From positions 82,750,756 to 82,814,755 of the forward strand of contig CM060731.1 of NCBI GenBank assembly GCA_030704615.1: a stretch of DNA of 64,000 nucleotides, read 5' to 3'. A program made the translations under genes and the position numbers. The notes below the pieces were generated by a model. That model was given only the letters and a program-made list of their open reading frames with translations. It was not told the origin of the DNA and made no database searches. Numbering within the stretch: the stretch's first letter is position 1; every line of letters begins with the position of its first letter. Source of the DNA: Takakia lepidozioides. Lineage: Eukaryota > Streptophyta > Takakiopsida > Takakiales > Takakiaceae. Of the stretch, positions 11,512 to 22,156 are shown in pieces.

Positions 11512-11695
11512 CTAAGGTAGCCCAGTGGTTGGGTGTTTGTGCCTTGCCTGTGCATAACCTAGGTGATCCCGGGTTCAATCCTTCAACATGTGCCTTCAGA
11601 CCGTCCATTGGGCCCTCGATGGCATGTGTGTTGAGCAGTAGGCTCAGTAAATTCACTGGACGTTAAAGAAACTTTATCTTTATCTCTATCAATTT
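11512..11695 (+). repeat. tRNA-derived SINE
   Basis: A perfect internal polymerase III box A (TAGCCCAGTGG, 11518-11528) is followed 42 bases later by box B (GGGTTCAATCC, 11571-11581). The 3' part ends in a short CTTTATCTTTATCTCTATC-like tail near 11670-11690. The region between the boxes does not fold as an obvious cloverleaf, so this is a SINE head rather than a working tRNA gene. The outer limits are approximate. Confidence 0.6.
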
Positions 11696-11927
11696 TACAC
11701 AATGGCTACTCTCCTCACGCAATTTCACACCAATACGCATTATTAATACACTCCCTTTAGACCCCCAAGGAAGATACACCACAAAAACGAGCATGGACCG
11801 CGCACCTCAATACCTATCACACGATCAGACGCGCCCTCACCATTATACCCCACAACCCACCCTAACAACAAATGGAGATCCGACCCTCATATCACCTGCT
11901 TAAACACCTTGGCACCCTGTCACGCAC

Positions 11928-12580
11928 TTGTGCCTCCACCTAATGACCTTAGCCATACCTAACTGGTGTGTAGCCCTATCCAAAATAGGCAGGGAAGTAA
12001 AGAAAGCTGCATACAACATCACCAAACAAAAAGCCGCTGACAATCATAAATTTTTTGTCTCCTCCTTCAACCAATTACTCCATGATCACCCCAAAAAAGC
12101 TCATGAAGCCATCTTTAACCCCTCACTCAACCCACCCATTGACTGCCTCCGACACCGACTGGGCCACTTAATAACCGACCCCACAACCATCAACAAAGAA
12201 ATATGGGCCCAAACATCTTCAACCTACACACCCACTGTTACAAACAAGCTCACTAGGGAAGCTAACAAACAAGCTGCTGCATCAATTAGCCATACTAAAA
12301 TCCACATTCAAAAGTGGACACAATCCAATGTGCTACACCATAAACTATCAAATCACTTCTGGAATACCAAAATCACTACAGATGCACAAATCCGTCAAGT
12401 CCTTAAATTCAGATACGCCCAGTACATGGGACACCAGCGCAAGCACATTTTCTGGCCACGTCCCATACTGCCCACTCTGTTCAGGCACCCATCAAGAATG
12501 TGACAGCTGGCCGCCACACTTACTTAGCCAATGTACACACCCTATCATACATGGCCTACAGAGGGCAGCTAAGGCGTGAA
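11928..12580 (+). pseudogene. Non-LTR (LINE-type) retroelement remnant
   Basis: The plus-strand frame has a basic, Trp/Phe-rich linker like that between endonuclease and reverse transcriptase in plant LINE ORF2 (segment DNHKFFVSSFNQLLHDHPKK). It ends in a Cys/His motif, CPLCSGTHQE then HLLSQCTH, read one frame over near 12480-12545, like the zinc knuckle at the C-terminus of LINE ORF2. The RT core between them is missing, so this is an internally deleted fragment. Family assignment rests on these two segments only. Confidence 0.4.
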
Positions 12581-12668
12581 CAGAACCTGTGAGCAGATAC
12601 CCTGATGCGTGAGCAGATTCCCTGATGCATGAGCAGATTGAAAGCGTGAGCAGATTACTGATGCAAAC
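12573..12668. repeat. Short tandem repeat, ~20-bp period
   Basis: Four to five imperfect copies of a unit containing GTGAGCAGATTCCCTGATGC, lying directly after the LINE remnant. Confidence 0.6.
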
Positions 12669-12934
12669 CCCAAAACCGAGGGAACAAGTGGGCCTATAGC
12701 CGTGGACGCGAACTCCACTGCAAGGACGCAGTGTCCGTTCGATCGGATCGAAGACAGACATGCTCCATGACGACAATGTGGCACGAAAATGCGATGAAAA
12801 AGGTTTTGGATGAATGTATGTGGGATGAACGCAAACGGGAATGGATGAACGCTGGATGATTACCGGATGAAAAATTGCCCAAATGAGTAAACCATGGATG
12901 ACTGCAACAACATGTATCATCAGGGATGAAGAAG

Positions 12935-13475
12935 GCATTAAGCTGTCGTCAACGACAGCTTAACTCGCAGCCCATCTCAGCACATGTCAACCCACGATAA
13001 AACCAGAGGGGGGAGGGTTCATAATTTTTGTGCAGGGAAGCAGGCCTAAAGGTGCCCTCAACAATAGCTCAATTCCGAACAGGGGTACATGACATTTCAA
13101 CTCAGGGAGCACATGCATTACCGGTAAGTGAGTGTGTGGAGGGGTTGCAGATTAAGGTGTCGTCAATGACATCTTAATTCCCAGCCCTGTGCCAACCTGA
13201 GAATTGAACCCAACAGGGGAAAAAAAAAAAAAAAAAAAAAAAATCAATCCCCGAAAAGTGACAAATTACATGTCATTGAAGATGGAACACATGCCTTGGC
13301 GGTAAGCATGTGTGTGCAGGGGCTGGGGATCAACAATACCTTAATTCGCTGCCCTGTCCGAACATGAGAATTGAACCGAACAGACCAAAATAATAATAAT
13401 AATAATAAATGTTTTGTTTTTTGTTTTTTGTTTTTTTTTCCCCGAATGTGTCAGATTTAGGTGTCGTCAACAACA
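12935..13475. repeat. Hairpin-containing dispersed repeats
   Basis: At least three diverged units each contain an inverted repeat around TCAA: TAAGCTGTCG and CGACAGCTTA at 12939-12962, TTAAGGTGTC and GACATCTTAA near 13154-13180, and a decayed version near 13451-13480. Two units are followed by a GAGAATTGAACC word. A poly-A run (about 13219-13243) and an AAT microsatellite (about 13388-13408) lie between them. Confidence 0.55.
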
Positions 13476-13555
13476 TCTTAATCTGGCTGGTCTTCCGGTG
13501 TGCTATTTGGGATGAATGGCATCGACAAATTGCTCAAACTACATAACTTATGTGT

Positions 13556-13909
13556 CATGGTTTTAGTCATGGTTAACTAGAACTACCTACTTCTAGTTAA
13601 CTATGACATTTTTGGATGTTTATATTTGTATTTTGTGTGTTGGGACTTCATTTGGTCTCACATGCCAAGCGAGGTGTCAAACCTCACTTGGGACATGGGG
13701 ATGGGTTTTCCCCTTATGAGTGTTGAGGAGGGTTCATCTTTTTGTAGTTGAGCCTCCATGAGCCTCTCCCACCTCCATAGCTCTAGGTATTGAGAGGGAG
13801 TGTGGTGAGGGCTTTGTAGGGTGGATTCCTTTAGCAAAGGTGCCCTTGGCTTGACTTAGTTTATGTGATTGAGTAGATTCATGAGTGGAGTGTTTCCATT
13901 GTGTGTTCA
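13556..13909 (+). repeat. Inverted LTR 5' end
   Basis: Matches the start of the LTR at 270 and, more closely, the inverted LTR at 18372-18000. Both share the word ATTCATGAGTGGAGTGTTTC, absent from the LTR at 270. Orientation is opposite to the gag it abuts. Confidence 0.7.
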
Positions 13910-15440
13910 CTTCCACCTCCATACATGAAGCCCATACCAATCTGGTCTTCCCTAGGCATAGGAGGTTGTGCAGGTGGGGCTTGAACCTCAAGCCTTGGAA
14001 CATGAGTAGTGGCCATGGCAGCAAGATATTGCTCTAGCTGGGCAAGTCTATTCACCATGCCTTGGTCATGACCTTGACCCTGACCCTGTGCTCCTTGGTT
14101 TTGGTTACGTCATCCACCACGACCTCTGCCTCCTCTACCTCTCTAGACTACATTGCCTCGTCCTTGGCCACCATTGTTCCCTTGGAATTGGCCTGGCCGT
14201 AGCTCATGATGCAAGTCATAACAATGGGCCTCCTCATGCCCATATTTGCCACAATGCCCATACTGTAGTTGTGTAGGCTGTGCCTGTGCCGACCCTTTGC
14301 CTCTCTCCGGACAATCTCTCTTAACATGGGGTCCTCCACAATCCCAACATGTCACACCCGACTGTTGTTGGCCTGAGAATGAAGGAAGTGACCTCTGAAA
14401 TTGAGATCATTTCTGTCCTTCCCTGGGCTTCGCTTGCGCCCCCTTGTTGCCTTGAGCACGTTGGGGTAGTGGTTGTTGTTGGCTAGGAGCCCCACTTCGT
14501 TGTGTCTCCTTACCAAATCCCACCATGACCACTCGCTCCTCCACCATATTGAGCTCTATCCGCTCTGCCAACAAAAACACGTTTGCTAAGGTGGGTTGGT
14601 CCACTTGTAGGAGAGTTGCATCCCGCACCCTTCTCCTCAGCTCCTTGTCCAATATCCCATACCAGAATTGGACTGCTTGAGCTTCCGTAACCCCTTGGGT
14701 TACATTTATCAATCGCCTCATGCGAGTGTAAGCCTCCCTCAAACTCTCGGCAGGCTTTCATTGGAACTCTTGCAAACTCCGCAATTTTTCCGTCCTTATC
14801 CCCTGGTATTTTCTCCTTAACTCCTCGAAGAACTCCACAACTGGGTTAAAGGCAGGCACGGGTGTTGGTGCTGCAGCAGAAGCTTGGGTGGACTTCCCAG
14901 CTCCTGTTCCACTTGACATCCCACTGCTGCTTGCAGAAGCTGCCGGTGTAGCTACCGGTGTCACCACTGCCTTTGTGCCTCTAGTGATGGAGACATAGTC
15001 AGGTGACCAATACACTCGTCATTCCTCAATCTCCACCTCATGTACCCGCCTAAACTCATGGTAGTCATCCATGGGCGGACCCTCAAGGTGCTGAAACAGC
15101 CCCTTCCATGCCATAAAGGGCGTAAACAGTTGTGGATTGCGCATTTGCTGCAAATCACACCAACTGTCAAACTCTTGTATGAAGCATCAAGCTCGATGGT
15201 GCCCACAGCTCTAGAGTACCTACGTGACCCTTTGGTAGCTCCATACATTTCCTCCATCGTATCCCACAACAATGGCATGGAAATGGTTTGCACCCTCGGC
15301 GAGAATCCTCCTAACTCTGAGTCTAAACCTTCTTCAGAAGACATTGAAGGTGAAGGTGGCCTAAACCGCACACCTCGTCTTGTATACCCACTAGTATCGC
15401 TGGTGCTCGTACCGGCACTCTCCTCAGCAACTGGTGGCAC
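13910..15440 (-). pseudogene. gypsy gag (minus-strand copy)
   Basis: Same gag family as at 2186. The reading starts near 15440 (a GTG/ATG-region start; the true start is unclear) with a Ser/Thr-rich N-terminus. It continues through the capsid segment (FWYGILDKELRRRVRDATL near 14640-14690) and two zinc knuckles, CWDCGGPHVKRDC and CGHCGKYGHEEAHC (about 14225-14350). Frame changes occur near 14960-15180 and 14750, and a TGA near 14410 breaks the basic linker. Everything downstream of the knuckles (protease, methyltransferase, pol) is absent. Confidence 0.75.
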
Positions 15441-15509
15441 CTCCGTGATGAAAACTCACAACCACACTTGTTGTAAACCTGTCTCTGAACCCCCTTTCCA
15501 CAAGGTAAC

Positions 15510-16050
15510 CGAGTAGAGAACCTGTTGCAGCTTATGGCTTAGACTACTAGATTCGTAACATAAACCTGCACCTGCATCCACTGCAAGCACTCATATGGTC
15601 TGCTGGTCATCAACCCAGCCTCACCATAAGAGAAACAATGATGGTCTGACTGGTCATCACCCCAGCCTCACCACCGACAACATGCTCTAGGATTGGCCGG
15701 TGATCAAATCCGGACCAACCTCCTATGAAAACAAGCGCCCACACAAAACTGACATGGCGCACAGTCAAGCATGCAGGTGTGGGGGGGGGTCCAAATACAA
15801 GAAAATCAAGACAGTAACTCCCCCACACCAAAAAAAACACTCCACAGTGTCGCTCCTGCAAGGACACCCCAGCCCAAACCCGAACTGACTCTTGCCTCCA
15901 CCTACGGAAAGGTTTTGGCCTACATAGAGGGTGGAAGACTACGGGGAAGAGAGACTAAAGCAATTCCTAATCCCAGAATGCTCTCATCCCACTAGTCTCC
16001 CCCTATCTCCAATCGCTCTTGCTCATGACCAACAGACATAACTACCTTCC
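15510..16050 (-). repeat. gypsy 5' untranslated spacer
   Basis: This region is the reverse-complement relative of 60880-61320. Both contain a GGTGATCAAATCCGGAC-like word and lie directly upstream of gag in their element, so it belongs to the 5' untranslated part of the family. Confidence 0.5.
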
Positions 16051-16640
16051 AGGGTCTCTCAAATAACTCTCCAAGAGCCCTCAAGATGTCTCTCAAACAA
16101 TCTCACTAAGGCCCCCAAAGCCTGCCAAATCTTGGTCCTCAAGGACCCCAAAAAGTCCTTCAGACAAGTTGCCAAAGACTCTTTAAGCTTGCCAAATATT
16201 AGCCTCCAAGGACCCCAAAATAGTCCTCCAAATAGCCCTCCAAAGCTCCAAATGTTTGCCAAATATTGGTATTCAAGGACTCTCAATAGTCCTCCAAACA
16301 GTCCTCCAAACACCCTTTTCAAGAAGTGTCTTACAAAAACTCCTCAAAGGACCCCCCAAAGATCCTCCAAAGGCAATACTCCTCCAGGTACACCCTAGAT
16401 GTCATACACTTTTAATGAAAACTTATGGTAGGCAAAGTCTCTCCACTTGTATCCATACACTGTTCACAAAAGTGTATGGTGGGGCAGATGGAGCCCATAC
16501 ACTGTTTACAAAAACGTATGTAGGGCAGAGGGGGCCATACTTTGTTCACAAAAGTGTATGTTGGGCAGAGGGTTCCATACACTGTTCACAAAAGTGTATG
16601 ATGGGCAGAGGGAGCCCATACACAGTTTCTTGAAGAGTAT
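16050..16640. repeat. Two minisatellites inside the minus-strand gypsy
   Basis: 16050-16400 holds a degenerate repeat of CCTCCAAA/GTCCTCC words. 16440-16640 holds about five copies of a unit containing CACTGTTCACAAAAGTGTAT followed by GGGCAGAGGG. Neither shows coding behaviour. Confidence 0.6.
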
Positions 16641-16659
16641 GGAGACTAGGGTTTGTAGA

Positions 16660-18372
16660 GTATAGTAAGAAACACCTTCTTCATGGTATCTTCCCCCCTA
16701 ACATGCATGCAAGATTGCATTATTTTACTTTGCAATGCTATTCATCCCAAATTGACAAGTTCCTCTTGATCTCCTTGGAACTCATAGCAAGCTAATGTGC
16801 CCAATGACAAGTGCCAAGCCTTGCTTGAATTTGAATTTTGTATGCCATCTTCCATGTGCTTTCCCTTGCATGGGCTAGTCACACACACTTCCACCCCTTG
16901 AGCTAGGTGTTCTCTTCATTCATCATAATGTGTATCCAACCTCTATTCAAGAGCTGATCTTCTCAAACTTGAAGTCACAAGCCCTAAAGAGCATGCTCCA
17001 CATAAGCATCACTTGCTTGATCAACCATCCACCACAAAACTTAAGCAAAAAGGGAATGAATACATGAGCTTCACCTTCCCCTTCCTTGTCTTGTCACATG
17101 CTAATGTATGGTTGAAGTTGCTATGCATGCCGTGAGCCACAATCTCCTTTCTTCATGAAGACCACCTCCAATGATCTCCCACATGTGCTCCAAGCTCTTC
17201 AATACTCTAGGCTTGGTTTCACATCATCATGGATAGAATTCTCACCTACATTCTTCCCTTTGGAGTCATCTTGAGCTTCTTGATGCTCTCCAAGTGGTTG
17301 CTTTTGTTGTCTTCAAGCCCTAGCCTATGTAGCTCCTTGGTTGTTCTTCCACAACATGCATCACCTCATACACAAGGAATGAACTTGCTCACTTCACCTT
17401 CTAGCTCTCCTCAAGCTTGAATTGGAAGCCACACTTGGAAAGCATGCCCCACACATGCGCCACTTGCTTGGTCAACCACTTGCTTCACCAAGAGCAATCC
17501 AAGAACTCATAGAACTAGCAAAAACACTCCCTTCTAGCGCCGCCTTTGCTTGCTTGTTTGTCAACCAAATAAAACCCCACTTGGCTTCATTTCACCATGG
17601 ATAGAACAACCACTTCTTAGCTTCTCTTGAGCTACTCAATGCTCCTCAAGCTACCATTGTTGTACTCATTCTATTCCAACCCAAGCATGTGCCGCTCTTT
17701 GGCTTCTCTTTCACACCATGAACAACTAGAGCTTGCTCTTGAAACCCTAGTGTCTATCTTCTCCACACACAAGACGCTTCTCTTGTGATACAAGAGCTCT
17801 TTTCCAAGCTCTCCACCTCTATAGAGCAAAGTAATGCTTCTCAAACCCTAACATCCATGTTCTCCACGCCACAAGGATTTTCCTTTGCAACTCCTGCAAC
17901 ACCTTGCAACACAAGAGCTCTTTACCAAGCTCTCTCCAACACACAAGTGCTAAACTAACCATTACACTCCGCACTCACAAGCATAAGGAGATCTTCTTGT
18001 AGTGATAATGGAAGTGAACACACAATGGAAACACTCCACTCATGAATCCACTCAATCACATAAACTAAGTCAAGCCAAGGGCACCTTTGCTAAAGGAATC
18101 CACCCTACAAAGCCCTCACCACACTCCCTCTCAATACCTAGAGCTATGGAGGTGGGAGAGGCTCATGGAGGCTCAACTACAAGAAGATGAGCCCTTCTCA
18201 ACACTCACAAGGGGAAAATCCATCCCCATGTCCCAAGTGAGGTTTGACACCTCACTTGGCATGTGAGACCAAATGAAGTCCCAACACACAAAATACAAAT
18301 ATAAATATCCAAAATGTCCTAGTTAACTAGAAGTAGGTAATTCTAGTTAACCATGACTAAAACCATGACAGT
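16660..18372 (-). repeat. LTR of the minus-strand gypsy
   Basis: Reverse complement of the LTR family at 270. It ends exactly at TGACA (18372), the mirror of TGTCA. It shares the order of words for a CTACAAGAAGATC segment and several GGAGCATGC segments with the LTR at 270-1990. Confidence 0.65.
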
Positions 18373-20120
18373 ATGTTGTTACCACATAAACCATTTGGAC
18401 ATGAGACAATAAGGTCCATGATGGAAGAAAGAGAAAGCGAATCGACATTACAAGTTGATCAACAAAATTTACGTAGGTCCTCTCGGACAAGGACACCGTC
18501 CTTAAAATTAAAAGAGTCTCTCAGCAACGCTTATGCTTTTCTTACACAGACTGATGAGCCTTCCACAATAGCAGAGGCTTTGTCTGGACCTAATGCAGAT
18601 AAGTGGCAAGAGGCTCTTGATTCTAAGTACAACTCTCTTAGAAAGAACAGAACGTGGACTTTGGTAGATCCTCCAGCAAACAGATATATTGTCAGCTGTA
18701 AATGGGTCTTAAGAAAGAAGTACAATGTTGATGGTTCAATAGCTTGTTTCAAAGCAAGATTGGTAGCACGCGGATATTCTCAAACCGAAGGTATTGATTA
18801 TCACGAGACATTTTCTCCGGTGATAAGAATGACCTCTTTACGAACAATCTTCTCTTTAGCTAACCTAGATCTGGAAATACACCAGATGGATGTTAAGACT
18901 GCGTTCTTAAATGGTTATCTAAAGGAGGAGATTTATATGAAACAGCCTGAAGGCTATGTTAAAGCGGGAAAAAGAAACTAAGGTTTGTAGGCTACTAAAA
19001 ACACTTTATGGCCTCAAACAATCCCCAAGGGCATGGTATGAGCGAATAGATTCTTATCTATTGAAATCTGGTTTTGCTAAAAATCCAGCAGATTCGAATG
19101 TCTATGTTAAGCGCCAACAAGCTTCTTTTGTATTGTTAGGGTTGTATGTTGATGACTGCATCATTGCTGGAAACGATTTGAAGTTTCTAAAAGCAACAAA
19201 ATCGGAGTTGTCAAGTGAGTTTGAGATGACAGATAATGGTCCTATTGAGTATTGTCTCGGCATACAAGTATCTAGAGATAGAAGAAAAAGAATAATTTAT
19301 TTATCTCAAGAAAAGTATATACGAGATACACTTAAGAAATTCAATATGGAATTATGTAAAGCTATCTCTACACCAATGGAACCAGGAAGTAAGCTTTCCA
19401 AGGAAATGACTCCTGAAAGTAAATCTGAGCAAGAGGAGATGGTAGATATTCCTTATTCGAGTGCTGTGGGCAGCCTGATGTACATTATGGTGTGTACACA
19501 ACCCGACCTTGCTTTCCCTCTTGGAAAACAACATTGGCTTGCTATAAAACGGTTTTTTAGGTATCTTCAAGCCACTATAATTTTTGGACTTAGATACGGG
19601 ATTCAAGTTGAGACTTCACCAGCAAACACTATTCAAGGATGGTGTGACGTTGATTGGGCAGCAGATGTAGACAATCGTCGTTCTGTCTATATTTTGCATG
19701 AATGGAGGAGCGATATCGTGGCAAAGCAAGAAACAAGCCACTATAGCTCTCTCGAGTACCGAGACAGAGTATATGGCTGCTGCACATGCAACTAAGGAGG
19801 CAATATGGCTTAGGCAGTTAATTAGTGGACTTGGATTCCCAAGCTCAAAAGCTACGGTCTTATGTTGTGATAATCAGTCGTGTATAGCTTTGACAAAGAA
19901 TCCTAGGTTTCACGATCGGTCAAAGCATATAGAACTTAGATATCACTTTATAAGAGAAAAAGTAAAAACTAGTCAGATAGAACTAGTTTACTATAGCACT
20001 AATGAGATGCTAGCTGATGCTTTAACTAAGGCTCTTCCGAAACCCAAACATGAGTATTGCAGAGAGGCATTTGGAGTGCTTAGCTTTCAGAACATTTACT
20101 ATCAGATTGACAAAGTCTAG
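18373..20120 (+). pseudogene. Ty1/copia reverse transcriptase and RNase H, 5' truncated
   Basis: Copia pol C-terminal half. RT starts with WQEALDSKYNSLRKNRTW and continues with KARLVARGYSQTEGIDY, IHQMDVKTAFLNGYLKEEIY, then LKTLYGLKQSPRAWYERID and the catalytic LYVDDCIIAG near 19144-19173. RNase H has SSTETEYMAAAHATKEAIWL and ends in the HIELRYHFIREKV and ADALTKALP segments. Frameshifts near 18975 and near 19690 break it. Gag, protease and integrase are missing upstream because the sequence abuts the gypsy LTR end at 18372. The reading ends at 20118-20120. Confidence 0.9.
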
Positions 20121-20136
20121 ATTATGGATAGATTAA

Positions 20137-20787
20137 CCCTTAAACGCCCAGTAGCCCGTTTTGGGCTTTTGGGTTTAAAAAAATCTAAATAACTTTTTGC
20201 ATTCTCCATGGAATTGTGTGAAAAAAAAATATAGTGTTCTTGGGCACCTGGCACACCAAGATTCATTGCCCGATTGCCTCGGATCTGCCAAGTTGCAAAG
20301 AGGTCTCATCACACAAGCAGGGGGGTCACGATTTGATAAAGGTAATTCTCGTTGTTTCATTCTTCACATGTGTGTGAGAGAGGGAGAGAAACATGGGATT
20401 TTCCCAGGTTTGACCAAGTGGCAACATCACATGCATTGGCCAAATTGGATACTTTTTGACTTGTTGGATGAGGGATCTCAAGAGGATGAAACCCTGCTAA
20501 TTTCGCCTCAATCCCATTTGATCCGTCACTCAAATCTTTAAAAAATTACCAAAAATGGATATGTTTATCAAAAAGGCCCCAATAATGGGGCCCACATTCA
20601 ACGGTGGCATTTTGTGAATCTGGGGCTGATTGGCCTCAAATTTGGGAGGTGGATGCAGGAGGAAGGTACGCACCTAATGTGCGGTCAAGTTCTTTAAAAA
20701 GTTAATTTTCTGAAAGTTACACCTGTTTTTCACTTAAGGGGTCATGTTTTCTGAAAAAGTCAAACTATGGCACTGGGCGTTTAAGGG
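20137..20787. mobile_element. piggyBac-like non-autonomous element (MITE)
   Basis: A perfect 16-bp terminal inverted repeat, CCCTTAAACGCCCAGT at 20137-20152 and its reverse complement at 20772-20787, is flanked on both sides by TTAA (20133-20136 and 20788-20791). A CCC-starting inverted repeat with a TTAA target duplication is the hallmark of piggyBac elements. The 651-bp interior has no transposase, so it would need a trans-acting one. It sits between the copia RNase H stop and the copia polypurine tract, so it inserted into the copia 3' region. Confidence 0.8.
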
Positions 20788-21080
20788 TTAAGGGGGAGTA
20801 TTGAAATGATAGATAATCTCATCCATAATTCTAGATTTCATCTGATATGGTGAATAGACACAACTCTTGAAGTATCAAGGATTAGGGTTACACTGATTGG
20901 TCAACTGGAAGGTTACAACGGTTACTTTGAACAGTTGTAGCTAACTTCTTTGTCTTCTTCGTACAAAGAAGAAGTGTAATTATTATTACAGTAGAATATC
21001 TAGATCCATGTTTTTCCCCACTCTCTCTAATTACATGCAATGATGTATGAGAGTAGATCATGTGTAATTTGTTACACATC
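20788..21080 (+). repeat. copia polypurine tract and 3' LTR (end approximate)
   Basis: The purine run AAGGGGGAGTA (20790-20800) has the usual form of a copia polypurine tract. The LTR should start at about TGAAATGATAG (20804). A short hairpin around CTTCTT...AAGAAG near 20950-20975 lies in it. No matching 5' LTR is in the window, so the 3' end is a guess. Confidence 0.5.
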
Positions 21081-22156
21081 CCTCTCCAATGCACATAATC
21101 AAGAGATGCAAAGACGGCCGATGAAATTTTCCATCTTCTGTAAACATGTGACGTCTATGTCCGCTGCACCCATGCCAATGGTAACACTAGGCTTCGATAC
21201 TTCTCACTGTTCTTACGTTTTTCTTTTGCCCTCTCCTTTGCCCTCTCCTGACCACATGTTTCATCCGCACCATTTCCCATACCCTATCACGTCTTTGTAC
21301 CCCTGCGTTACTATGGACCCCACTTACCTTGAATCACATCGAACAGCAGCAGCCAGCAACACCGGTTGCATCCGTCGAACACTAGTACTCAGCCGCAGTT
21401 GTACACTGTTATAATTGCTTTGTGTCATGTACTACTATACGGCCCTTCTGTTCACATCTCCTCTGTTCACATCTCCTTCCTGCCGAGCCCAACACACTTT
21501 GCAACCCCACCTTCCAAACAACTTTCAGCCCGCCTTCTACCTCCTTCTCGAAACCTCCATTAGATCGGACCTCACCACCTCGTCTTTACTTGTTGTGCTT
21601 GACATATGCCCTCTCGAATAATCTAATCCTACACCCCCTTACCTTGCGACTCCATTGGCTGCTCCATTGTTCTCCCTTCTTTCGACCTTTATGATTAGCC
21701 CCTATCATGATTTGGGACCCTTATTTTCAAACTTTAAGCCCGCCCAAAGGGCAACACCTCCTAGTTGAAAATACAAAAATTAACTGATTCATGAATACGT
21801 GTGCATCATATAAACACCAACAACCCAACCTACATACTAACTTATGCTCTCATACAAGAACCCCGCACTTGGGACAAGAGCCCAAGAATTTCCGAAGTGC
21901 AACTCACGCGCTGTGGTGCCGCAAGAAGCAACAGCCCGAGCTCATCACACGAGATAAGAGCGGGGCCTTCACAGACACGATGACAGCCACTTGTCATCTT
22001 CGGGCCACGTGTCCTGGAACTGTAGGGTCGAATCTAGTTTCGCCATACTTTAGATGTTTCGCCGGAATTGATATGCGATTTTGTGACGACCAGGTTTTTG
22101 GCGAAACCAGTTGTGGATACCGGGTGGGTGGGCTGCTTGCGAGCTGGAAGTAGGCT
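21081..22156. other. Intergenic, upstream of the NAD(P)-binding protein gene
   Basis: Pyrimidine-rich on the plus strand, with many overlapping short open frames and no recognisable domain. It presumably includes the promoter of the gene starting near 22157. I see no convincing TATA box. Confidence 0.4.

Larger units (their letters stand above)
13556..18372 (-). mobile_element. Gag-only gypsy derivative bounded by inverted LTR ends
   Basis: A minus-strand element: LTR (18372 down to about 16660), minisatellites, untranslated spacer, then gag (15440 down to about 13910). It stops at 13909, where an oppositely oriented 5' LTR end (13556-13909) is joined. Both outer edges therefore read TGTCATGG inwards. 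The flanks are TTATG on the left and GTATG on the right, a 4/5 match to a 5-bp target duplication. No pol remains. It interrupts a copia element whose surviving part starts at 18373. Confidence 0.65.

Noticed and set aside
11518-11590. Functional tRNA gene
   Set aside because: Boxes A and B are present but no acceptor stem or plausible anticodon arm is visible; a SINE head fits better.
20197-20541. 114-codon open frame inside the piggyBac-like element
   Set aside because: It has no transposase similarity and lies in a non-autonomous element; likely chance.
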